Shown in pieces: positions 43,234 to 52,713 of a stretch of 64,000 nucleotides of DNA. Position 1 is the stretch's first letter. Each line of letters opens with the position of its first letter. The stretch is from contig OZ020270.1 of the NCBI GenBank assembly GCA_963971225.1, positions 31,505,823-31,569,822 of the forward strand, in the 5' to 3' direction. The position numbers and the translations under genes are program-made. The stretch is from Melieria omissa. Its lineage: Eukaryota > Arthropoda > Insecta > Diptera > Ulidiidae. Below the pieces are notes generated by a model. It worked only from the letters and a program-made list of their open reading frames with translations. It was not told the DNA's origin and made no database searches.

Positions 43234-44640
43234 CAAGGGGCAAAGCCAGAACTTGGAAATTAACATATTTTCCCGATTTTTAGTCAAAATTTCATGAAAT
43301 TTGTTTCAATGGAATTGAAGTCATTCCGTCTGAAGTGAAAGTATGTTTGTGTCATCGGTACAAAAATATGCATTAAACAAACATCTATGTTTAACTCACA
43401 TAAAAAACCGACACAAAACACATATTTCTTTTATTTTAAAAGCGTTTGCGTGGACGTAGCTCTACTGAGTTTAATCAATCTAATATTAATTTTTTTCCTC
43501 ATCAGAAAACTTTTCTTAAGGGGTTACGCCACTGTAAAATTTTTAAAAATCGATTTTTTTTTTTGTTGGCTTAAAAAATAGTTTGAACCCTATAGAATAA
43601 GAAAAAAAACGTTTTATGCATAAAATAAAAAATTTGTATGCGAAATACGAGGTTACCGCCAAGCGCGTCACGCGTATGCCGAAGCGGGTGTATGCGACGT
43701 TCTCGCTTCCGCGAACTTTTTCGCTTTGAGCGACGCGGCGAAAGAGGCGCGCTCGCTCAATAAATCAGTCAGGAAGGAGGCGAATGAGGCATTTTTCAAA
43801 CCTTGAAGGCCAGCTCTATGGTCCTGGCATTGCCGACTAATGGCAAACAAGTTTTGCATCTAGAATTTTTCAGTTATGCCCATAGAAAACCATTCCCAAA
43901 ACTTTGAACGCGTTTTTCTCGAAACACGATTTTTCCAAATGGCACGCGGCACAACTCGAACAATTTTCAATATTTTGACTTAAAATTTTGACTGGATCTT
44001 AACAATAACATTATCTAGAGAAGATCGTGTGGAATTTTTGATAACTCGATTTGTTGATTTTTAATTAACAAAAGACATGTCATTTTTTACCTCAAAAATC
44101 AAAAATTTTTTTGAAACTCCCGCCAAAATTTTAAAAATCAATATTTTTAAAAATCCACCCGATCTTCTCTAGCAAAAAGCCTCTAGATTAACAGGAATTT
44201 TTTATTTTGTCGCAGATTCAAAATTGCACCTTTAGTGCTGCGTGCCGTGAAGCCCTGCAGGGAAAACATAGCCTAGGAGGATGCAGTGGAGCCACCTATA
44301 TGTTGATATTGCTGTGTCAAAAAATTCCAAAATAAAGTCTAATATGTGTCCAATAACACCGGTGAATAACTTCTTCTACAAACTTTTTGAAAGCGAGGAA
44401 AAAAATTACAAAAAACCCTATTTTTTGAGCGGTTACAGTGGCGTAACCCCTTAAGTATTTCCAAAGTCGCAAAATCGTGTAAATCGTTGTATTGAGGCTG
44501 AAGGGGACAATTAAAAAATCGGGTTTGTAAAAAAAAATGTGCTGTTATTAAAAAGACCTTTTTGCTAATGTGGCAACGTACATAACATGCATAGTGTTTG
44601 AAAATATTGAATGTTTATAGGCTTTAGGGGTTTTGACATC
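43234..44640. mobile_element. hAT-like element copy 2, right end lost
   Basis: Starts CAAGGGGCAAAGCCAG, a diverged version of the copy 1 terminus. Shared stretches follow (TTTAGTCAAAATTTCATGAA, GTATGTTTGTGTCATCG near the left; AAAAGACCTTTTTGCTAATG near the right). It stops matching near 44640 before the terminal repeat. It contains a TTAA-flanked element at 43520-44450. Confidence 0.7.
43520..44450. mobile_element. 931-bp TTAA-flanked MITE in hAT-like copy 2
   Basis: TTAA at 43516-43519 and 44451-44454. Inverted termini GGGGTTACGCCACTGTAA are identical for 18 bp. The interior is AT-rich with a GC-richer block near 43670-43780 and no convincing frame. Confidence 0.85.
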
Positions 44641-45594
44641 CAATAAATTGATATGTAAGAATCAATACGAATTTATTAAAGTCTTTTTTGAAATCATAAA
44701 AATGTTTTCTTTTATTAAGGGGAGACTTCTTAGGGTAGAAATGTTTGGAGACCACCTGAACTATTTTTCAATGGAAAACATTTTTTTTTAATATTAAACA
44801 TTTTTCTCAACATCTCAAGAAGAGTTAGCAATTCATGAAAAGATTATTTAATGATGGTTTCGTGTTTAAGGCTTTTTATTTTTATGGGGGAAGTTTTGAG
44901 AAAGTTTTGGTGTTTGAAGACCCCCTATTTTTAATGGGGAATATTTTTCCAAAAGACAATATGGTATTTTTTTCAATACAAGCCTTTTATGAAAAATTTT
45001 TACGAAAAACATGAAAAAAGGGGGTAAGGAAAGGAGGAGGGGCGTTCATGTGTACACAAAAAATATTCACACTTTTATTGCAAACAACTTTGTCCTAGAC
45101 ATCGGAACTGTAGCTCTTCAAGTTTTTATACTTTCCGTGTAAAAATCTATAGGGCCCCTTTAACCTTTATGAGCGAATTACAAAAAACTCAGACGTGCTA
45201 GACTATTACTTTGTTCGGCAAAAATGATCAGTATGACGTCCTATTTCAGAAATATACGGTCGTTACTCTATTGCAGAAATGCTGTTGTAATCAGTGTAAT
45301 TAGTAGTTATATGTTAGAAGTCATCTAGAGTCATATTGTCATCTGGCTGGGATTCGTTCTGGTTTATTGTTGGTTTCTTAATTTTTTTGCTAGTGCATTT
45401 GGCATTAAGTGCTTTCAATTGTGATTTTAGTCTCTTGGGTGTGTTAATAGGCAATATATTTATTTTTGTTTGAGATCTTGGGTTATATTTAGTTGAACTG
45501 CATGGATAGTCTCCTTCGTCGCTGTTGTCTATATGACTATATGATGTCTGTGGTCGTAGTTTTTTTGCAGGTATGGAGCTGGCAGGATTCTTGT
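44641..45594. other. AT-rich stretch, nothing recognised
   Basis: No long frame, terminal repeats or motif that I can name. Two weakly similar GGGGAGAC/GGGGGAAG blocks occur near 44722 and 44885. The minus-strand frame of the following LINE piece may trail into it. Confidence 0.4.
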
Positions 45595-46053
45595 TTAGAA
45601 TTTCAGATAGAGTGGTTTCGGTGGTAGAAATGTGTTGTGGGACGTCAGGTGGTGGTGTGGATCTTTTTTTAGAGATGGTAGATGTGTGTGTGTAGTGTTG
45701 TCTTCCTTGTTGGTGTTGTTTTGTTTTACTGCAGGCGAGTATGTCATAGAGTTTTGCTGGCGTTCGTTGTAGATTTTTCTTGCTGTTTTCATATATGTTT
45801 TTTGGAGAGTTATTATTGCTTGTAGCTCTTTGTTTTTAATAAAGATAGGACATGCTCTTGAAATTGGATTGGTGCATTCTTCATCAGAGTTCAAGTGATC
45901 CTTATTAGCACAGCTTACGCACAGTTTGTCGTTTTTGCAGAGGTTGGAAGAGTGACCGAATCTAACGCAGTTTCGGCACCGTAGTGGGAGAGGAAAATAC
46001 GGTCTGATATTAACTTTTTCATATCCTATATTAATTTGGGGAGGACCGGGCAA
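45595..46053 (-). pseudogene. LINE ORF1 (nucleic-acid-binding protein) fragment
   Basis: The frame encodes IGYEKVNIRPYFPLPLRCRNCV and then three Cys/His zinc motifs: CRNCVRFGHSSNLC, CVSCANKDHLNSDEEC and a CPIF block. The run NKELQAIITLQKTYMKTARKI follows. This order is typical of ORF1 proteins of I/Jockey-group LINEs, which bind element RNA. No ORF2 is attached on either side. The N-terminal part is cut near 46053. The tail from about residue 105 is Asn/His/Pro-rich and low-complexity. Confidence 0.75.
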
Positions 46054-46176
46054 AATGGATCGTTTTAACCGAAAGTTCGCTTTAAAAAGGGTCCTTAATA
46101 AACGAAAACATAAAGCGCGTACTTTTGAAATTGGTTCGTATTAGGCGGAAAATCGTTTTAAACGGGTTCGTTTTAA

Positions 46177-46900
46177 GGGGTCGTCTAGTGTGACGGGTCA
46201 AAAAAATCGTTTTTTTTTTTTCATAAATCACTTCTAAAACATGTTTAGAAGACGTGTATAAATGGATTTTTGTAAATTCGAAGCCGTTATCAAGTTGCAC
46301 TTGTAAACCGGAGTAGGTATGCGGAGCGCATACCTACTCCGATCCAACTTAAAAACGCGTTTTTCTCAAAACACGTTTTTTCAAAACTGCTGCCACGATA
46401 TCTCAAAAACTATTTCACTATTAATGCTCAACTTTTTACACCATCTTGAGTACATGTCCAACTACAAATTAAGCTAAAAGAATAAAGATTGCTTCGTTAC
46501 TTTTTTTTTCTTCAATTATATGCACGTGAAAAATAGTCGAAAAACTCATATTTTTTTTATGTTTAGGCAAACAAATACTTTTTTTTGGAATTCGAACTTT
46601 CTTTTAGCTCAATTTGCAGTTTGAAGTCTCAGGAATGAAATGGCGTTTGGTTTTTTGATTTCAGATAATTACAACGCCCGGAATCATGGCAGCAGTGGAG
46701 TAACTTTTTTTTTTACGTCTTCCTGTTGAGTGGTGTAACTCCGATACTAATCAATAGATTGGCTTCAAATAATTATAAAACTTTGTCGAAATGTACTCAA
46801 AGAAGAAATAAAATTCAAAAGTTATTTTACTTGAACGGTTTTTTCAATAATGACTGTCAAAAAAGGCATAAAAATACGGCCTTCACACTAGACGACCCCC
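46177..46900. mobile_element. 724-bp TTAA-flanked palindromic MITE
   Basis: TTAA at 46173-46176 and 46901-46904. Inverted termini are GGGGTCGTCTAGTGTGA on the left and the same with one extra G on the right. A perfect hairpin lies at 46309-46341. No transposase. Confidence 0.82.
46309..46341. repeat. Perfect 15-bp-arm hairpin in the TTAA MITE
   Basis: CGGAGTAGGTATGCG, a 3-base loop, then the exact reverse complement. It is GC-richer than the surrounding element. Confidence 0.85.
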
Positions 46901-47059
46901 TTAAAGCGAAAAGCACTGTATTAAATTTGAAATTTTTAAATTTTGGTAGATAGTTTGCATTCAGTTTAGTTGGATTATTTATTAGTTTTTCACCTTTTTA
47001 TAGTTAGACTTGCACAAGTTATTATTATTATTATTTTTTTGTCGTTCGCTAATGTGATG

Positions 47060-48176
47060 AGATCTTCGCTGGTCAAGGGATAACGCGCGACTGTGACGTC
47101 CGATAATTATGTTGTCGTGTCCTTGTTCTGGTGCTTCTATAACCCACAGCCGACTTGTCCCATCGTCCTCGTCTACCTTTGCCCACACAATCGCCTCTGA
47201 ATTCGCTGGTATCCTCTGGTGTTGACACGAGAGAACTTTCCTTACCGCCACGCTTCGCTCATAGCCGGTGTGCAGCGGGAATTCAACGTTGGCATACCTC
47301 AGCACATATTCTTTCAGGTCCAGCGTAAAACCGTGCATAATCATGAAATCCACGCCGATAATCACGTCGTCCATTATATCCGCGACGATGAACTCGTGTT
47401 CCAGGCCGCTGGTGCCGATAGCAATCGTTTTTGTTACTTTTCCTCTTACCGGCGCACGCGCCAGTCGCAGTCCTCAGCTGTATGCCATGCAGTAGTTCCC
47501 AATTCCTCAGAAGCTTCCTTTTTATGATCGAATATGACGCGCCAGTATCCAGTGTCAACACAAACAACTTTCCATCTATCTTTCCTTCAATTGTTAAAAT
47601 GCTGGGTTGTCGTTTCAACTGCGGGACAAGGACGGTGGGGCAGCAGGCTGTGGGGATCAGCTCACACCTCTTTGGGCTGACCCGTATTAGTTTAACGACT
47701 CCTCGTCCTCAGCCCTGCGCTTGTTGGCTAAGCCTCGATTGTCAGTATTCCTCGCTTCAAGCGATTGCGCTCGAGATTGCCACATGTCCAGCAAAAAATT
47801 TTAGAGGAGACCACCCGTGACCTGACCGTTGTCTCATAGCTTATGATCTGGATCGGAATGTCGCTGTCCGACTGGATTCGGCGTATCCTTACAGGTGCAT
47901 ACCGAGTACCCCCAATCCATGCCGCCGCATATGTCATCGTGCTAGTCACCGTCTCCTTGAATGTCGGCTTGCTCATCTTCAACGCACTGCGACGTGTTTC
48001 CGGGTCATGAAGACCTTCAATAAACGCCTCAATCTTCATCCTCTCGAGTCTTACTTTGCAGTGACGCAGCACCAGCAGGCGATTCTTCCACCTTGGCTGA
48101 CGCCTCTAGCTTCTGCGTCCCTAACTCGTGCGCAGCCCAATCGATGCCTCGTGATTCACACGCCTCCCGCAAGCGC
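47060..48176 (-). pseudogene. gag: Gypsy gag-protease fragment with deletions
   Basis: Related to Gypsy-A. Read from the right: LRLREACESRGIDWAAHE and KVEESPAGAAS, then a deletion to ERMKIEAFIEGLHDPETRR. It continues TFKETVTSTMTYAAAWIGG to CWTCGN, where the zinc knuckle is cut by another deletion. After stops the protease follows as LFVLTLDTGASYSIIKRKLL. A frame change near 47470 leads to DDVIIGVDFMIMHGFTLDL. Polymerase is absent. At 48176 it abuts an LTR in the opposite orientation, so this is a rearranged or composite remnant. Confidence 0.8.
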
Positions 48177-48588
48177 AGCACTCTCTGTCGCTGTGCCATG
48201 CATGAATGCTTTTACGAGCATACTTTTACTTGCTATTATTTCGATATGGCAAGGATGGCTTGCGATGGTAATGGGATGTGCGAGAATGATCGAGAGATAG
48301 GCCAATTGGAATGTGCGAGAACGATCGAGAGATAGTCCAACTCGAATGTGCGAAAATAGTCGACGCGATAAGCAGACAAGTATAAAATGCAGCCGGGTGC
48401 AGCGCAGAAGGACAGTCTTATTTAAAAGAGCAAAGTAGTAACAAGTGTAAAGATAAGCAAAGAGTAAATCTGTAAATAAAGTGATTGTTGGTTTCTGACT
48501 GCGTTTTGCGCTGAGCGATTGAAGTGTGTTGTTATTTTTCAAGCACAATCCAGAGACGAACGAACTTGGAGTATTCATTTTCGTAACA
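48177..48588 (+). repeat. Gypsy LTR, plus orientation, opposing the adjacent gag
   Basis: Similar to the LTR at 12864-14186 (CATGAATGCTTTTACGAGC, GATATGGCAAGGATGG). It has a TATA box (AGTATAAAATG), AGTCTTATTT, GTAAATAAAGTGATTG and the end TTTTCGTAACA. Within the presumed U3 a unit of about 37 bp (TGTGCGAGAA...GATCGAGAGATAG) repeats about three times at 48278-48350. The extreme 5' bases are missing. Confidence 0.72.
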
Positions 48589-49366
48589 ATATGTACATAG
48601 CCATATTTGTATTTTGAAAATGGTGGAATAAAACAAGATATTTATTTAAAAACAGAATATGTGAAACTTGTTTTTTTAAGAAGGGTGGTTTAAAACAAAA
48701 AAAATTTCGATCGATTTTACAAATTTTTCGATTTAACAAATTGGGGTACAACATAAGATTCGTTATATTGGACGTCCACTGTATTTGAAAAAAAAAACCA
48801 AACAAACTTTTTATTCTGCCATCATTCGGTATCTTCGTTGCTAACTTACTTTTTTTCCTAAAGCTTTTCGCTTTATAGTAGATATGTACATACATTAGAC
48901 ATGATTAAATGCACAAATTTGTAATTACGCTACTCCAGAACCTATCAGTTTTTGAGGTTTGACAAAAAAATGGGGCTATAGTGGGGGTAAAAGGACAAAT
49001 CGAGATGAAAAGTTAATTACACCAAAATTGGCGAAACCTTAGCTTTTAATTGCTCATAAGAAGATACAAATCTTTTCACGCAGAACGTCGATAGCATAGT
49101 ATAAAATCGTTTTCTTATTTACCGACACACCGTCGGCAATTGCCATCGAAAGTCAGCCAGAAACTAAAATTCAAAACTTACATTTTTCAACCACTGAGCA
49201 ACACAACAACACCAACATAGAACAACATAACAGTAACTTTTTTGCTCTGGCCTGGGCTGCGGCCCATAGAGTCCGTTGCGTACGTGAGAGCGAAGTATTC
49301 AACTGACAACTACCCTGTGGGAAATCGGACTGGTCCAAGTCTAGTTTTTCAACTGGTCGCTCGACA
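48589..49366. other. Mostly unassigned, includes a possible pogo-like terminus
   Basis: At 48681-48781 the reverse complement reads CAGTGGACGTCCAATATAAC followed by TA on the outside, resembling pogo/Tigger termini. No partner end or transposase was found. The rest is AT-rich with no named feature. Confidence 0.35.
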
Positions 49367-49621
49367 GTCACATATAGGCTTGCCACCTTTTGAAAGTGGC
49401 TGTGGAGGACACTTAAATTACTATAAACAATCTCATTTTTCAGAGTACATATGTATATTTAAAATTTTGTATATAGAAAAATCTTCCAAAAAAAACTTAA
49501 ACACATTTATAAACATGAACAAAACAACACAAGTAAGCGTAGAAATATACGAAAAAAAGTACAAAAAAAATTAACAAAAACTAATTAATTCATTTACATA
49601 AATATATGTCTTTTTCAAAGA

Positions 49622-49861
49622 CTATTTGGTCTTAAATAAATATTTTTCATTGCGTTTTGCTGTTTTAATCAGACTTCTATTGGATTTAATGAGATCATAA
49701 AAGTCAGCGCACGTTTCTTTTTGGTTGAAGAATATTATTAGCTCATTTTTTATAAAATTTGCTGAGCACCTTCCTCTATCCTCACTCCATTTTTTGTTCA
49801 TTACGGAAAAAACTCTTTCTGCGAAAGCGCTACTACATGGCATAGTTAATAAATAGCTCAT
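49622..49861 (-). pseudogene. hAT transposase, C-terminal dimerisation region
   Basis: SYLLTMPCSSAFAERVFSVMNKKW is the hAT dimerisation motif (hATC), followed by NFIKNELIIFF and a basic end at 49622. Upstream in the same direction the match continues to about 50010 (LNVDQLFDEV, EKFVKIFERIECNN), interrupted by stops. The mariner at 50014 separates this block from the next. Confidence 0.8.
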
Positions 49862-50013
49862 TATTTTTAATTAATTGTTGCATTCAATCCTTTCAAATAT
49901 CTTTACGAATTTTTCACTTTGGCTGGAAAACTCGTCAAAATTTAAGGAGTCAAAATATTTACTTATTAGACAGACTTCGTCAAACAATTGATCTACGTTT
50001 AGATCCTGTAATA

Positions 50014-50747
50014 CCAGGTATGCGCCTATGAACGGTAACGACATCTAGCGGTAAATAGCCGAATATTTATAAACTTCGGAACCGTACCAAATGTCATGTT
50101 TACTTCTTCTGTCATATGTCAACAATATTCAGTTCACAATTTGTCAAGTTTCATCCAACAACGCATTGTTTGACGCTCCGGAAAATGTCGGATTACGTGC
50201 CTACAAATTACGATTTGCGGACACAGTTAATTTTGTGTTACCATTTGAAGAAAAACGCTTCTGAATCGCATCGAAGCGGTTAACGGTGAACGTTACCAAC
50301 AACAATTGGCCGATTTGAACCATGCTATACGCCAAAAACGCCTAGAATATGAAGCCAGGCAACACAAAGTGATTTTCCTCGATGACAACGCACCACCACA
50401 CCGCACTAGAGCCGCCAAAGAATTGGTTGCATCGTACAACTGGGAAGCTCTTGCTCATGCGGCTTACTCACCAGACTTGGCGCCTTCGGATTATCACATG
50501 TTCGCATCGATGGGCCACGCATTAACGGAACAGCGCTTCAATTCTCACGCAGAAGTAAAAAAATGGATCGATGATTGGTTTCAGGCAAAAGACGAAACCT
50601 TTTTTTTGGCGAGGCATCCATAAATTGCCTGAGAGATGGGAAAAATGTGTAGCTAGCGATGGCCATTACTTTGAAGAATAAAATTGTAATCATTTCCTCA
50701 CAATAAACGTGTTTTTTCAAAAATAATTACCGGTTTCATAGACCTGG
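50014..50747 (+). mobile_element. Deleted mariner inside the hAT
   Basis: Ends CCAGGTATGCGCC and, on the right in reverse complement, CCAGGTCTATGAAACC, sharing CCAGGT and a CTATGAA...GGTAA stretch. TA flanks both ends. At 734 bp it is about half of a complete mariner. Confidence 0.8.
50187..50690 (+). pseudogene. Mariner transposase with central deletion
   Basis: The N terminus MSDYVPTNYDLRTQLILCYH and LKKNASESHR fits a mariner DNA-binding domain. It then jumps to VNGERYQQQLADLNHAIRQ, deleting the second helix-turn-helix and the first catalytic Asp. The second (FLDDNAPPHR) and third (SPDLAPSDYHMF) Asp motifs remain in a clean frame 50306-50623. A one-base gain in a T run near 50600 shifts the C-terminal ERWEKCVASDGHYFE. 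Inactive, and a different subfamily from the 13-kb mariner. Confidence 0.85.
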
Positions 50748-50761
50748 TATATGTTTTAATT

Positions 50762-51660
50762 TTAGCTCTTTAACTACTTCTACAACATCATTAAGGGTAA
50801 ACAATTTATCATGAATATTAAGTTTTCCAATTTTATAAATTCAATTACTTTCAGAAAAATCGAATCACTCTTCAATATAGTTTAAAGTTACATCAAAAAA
50901 TTTTATTTTTTTTTATTAGAGAACTTTCTTCAAGATGATCAATTTTTGATAATTGAACTTTTACTTCGTTTCCAAAAAAATTGTTGCTGTTTTCGTTCGA
51001 AAATGTGTGTTCTAAAATCGGTCAAAATTTGAAAAAGCTCGATTGCTGTACAAACGTTTGACTCCAATTTTTTTATAGTATCTGAGTATGTTTGTAAGAC
51101 ATGTGACAAAAACGATAAATACATTTTAATTTTTGGAGATATTTGATGATTTTCAATACCTAAAGCAAATGCTTGGATATCTCTTCTGAAAGAAAATAAT
51201 CTGAGAGAGCTGGCCAAACTTGCAAAACTCTATCTATTGCGGGCAAAAGGGATAGCCACCTTGTAGTTACATGTCGCAAAATCTCTTTAAACTCTATATT
51301 TGCAAAACTACAAAATTCAATTAAACGTTCTCGTCGCTTAGCAGCAGCAGAAAAATGAGCATATATTTTTAAAATCATGTTCTCGACATCTAAGTCTAAA
51401 TTGCTTAACGATTTTTCAAAGCGTTATTAACAATGTGTGCGTGACAGTTGCTTTTCAAAATGTTTTCATTGGACTTTTGCAGGTTTGAAAACAAAGAATT
51501 ATCTGCACTTCAGGATACAACGTTTTTTATATTTAAATTTAAATTTGACAAAACGTCTTTAACCATGTTGGCCATTCCAACAGACGTTTCGTTAGAAATT
51601 TCAATAAAATCTATTATTTTATTTTGAATTCCAGTAGATCTGTCCGTCATATGTATGAAT
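50762..51660 (-). pseudogene. hAT transposase, central block
   Basis: Read leftward from 51660: MTDRSTGIQNKIIDFIEISN, ANMVKDVLSNLN and NILKSNCHAHIVNNAL, with one stop in between. After a frame change near 51420 come MILKIYAHFSAAAKRRERLI and ILRHVTTRWLSLLPAIDRVL, the conserved hAT TRW...LPAIDR region. A second frame change near 51180 leads to FALGIENHQISPKIK and then DVTLNYIEERFDF near 50880. The RNase-H-like fold is broken in at least three places. Confidence 0.8.
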
Positions 51661-51744
51661 GTTCAAGTTTGTTCACGTTGAGTTGTTAAGCTGTTCGGAC
51701 GTGCTTTTGTTTGCTCCGCGCTAATCAGTCTATTTTCTTATAAA

Positions 51745-52681
51745 ATGAATCTTTGTGCTAAATGCTCGGGCCCTTGTGAGCCTGATTCTGCATCTATCGC
51801 TAAAATTGTGGAGGCCTTAGCTGATCTGGAAAAAATTAAAAATCTCTTAACAACTTTTTTTGATTCGGCGAGTAATAACAATAAGAATTTTTCCTCGGCC
51901 GCGCCGGTTGCATCGGTTATTAGCAACAATAACAATTGTGCGATTATTACACGATCAAAGGTCAAAGGTGAAGGTTAAAGCCTCTTCTACTGGTGTTAAT
52001 ACCACTCTCGCTACTGCAAATGCTAATGCTGATGCTGTTGTTGCTGTTTCTGACACGACTGCTGCTGTTAATAACACTCTCTCTGCTGCTAATGCTACTA
52101 CTGAAGCTATTGCTGTTGCTGTTTCTGCTGCTGTTAGTTCGGTGCTGCCTACGAATACTACACACTCATTCGCTGAGATAGTGCTATTGCTGCTATTGCC
52201 TGCTATTGCTGTTTCCTCTGCTGCTCTCTCGCCGGCTACAGTTGTTTCTGCTATTGCATCTAATACTTCTCGCTCTTCCCGTTCACCTGTTGCTGAAATC
52301 AATAGTGTACAGTGGTCCACAGTTACGAAGAAAAGGAACAAAAAACAAATACGAGTTGTTGGTACAAATTCATGTAAAGATCTGGATGTTGCTGTCCGAC
52401 TTAAATGGTTGCATTTAGCATCGTTCTCGCCTTCAGTATCCGAAGAAAGTATTAAGGATTATGTTGCCAACCAGGCAGGAATAAATAAAGATGGACTATC
52501 ATGCTATAAATTGGTCAAAAAGGATGCCGAAACCTCTACCTTAAAGAGTGTAAACTTTAAATTGGGTGTTCCGGAGTCGTTATTTCGTAATTTGCTGAAC
52601 TCCGAAATTTGGCCTGTGGGTGCAACTGTCAGGCCTTTTCGGTTTTTTCCAAAGGACCAGCTACAGTCGTCTCAAAAGTAG
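51745..52681 (+). pseudogene. LINE ORF1 with a frameshift
   Basis: Starts MNLCAKCSGPCEPDS, a Cys-rich N terminus, followed by a short predicted helix (KIVEALADLEKIKNLL). A one-base shift near 51960 moves the frame into a long Ala/Thr/Val-rich, low-complexity region (about 52000-52290). The conserved C-terminal domain is WSTVTKKRNKKQIRVVGTNS, then WLHLASFSPSVSEESIKDYV and CYKLVKKDAE, ending PVGATVRPFRFFPK. ORF1 proteins of this group bind element RNA. ORF2 begins about 30 bases after its stop in another frame. Confidence 0.75.
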
Positions 52682-52713
52682 CCAGTCCCTCTTGCTCAGT
52701 TAATAATGGCTTA

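Noticed and set aside
51955..52341. Antisense frame across LINE ORF1
   Set aside because: It mirrors the Ala/Thr-rich low-complexity coding strand.
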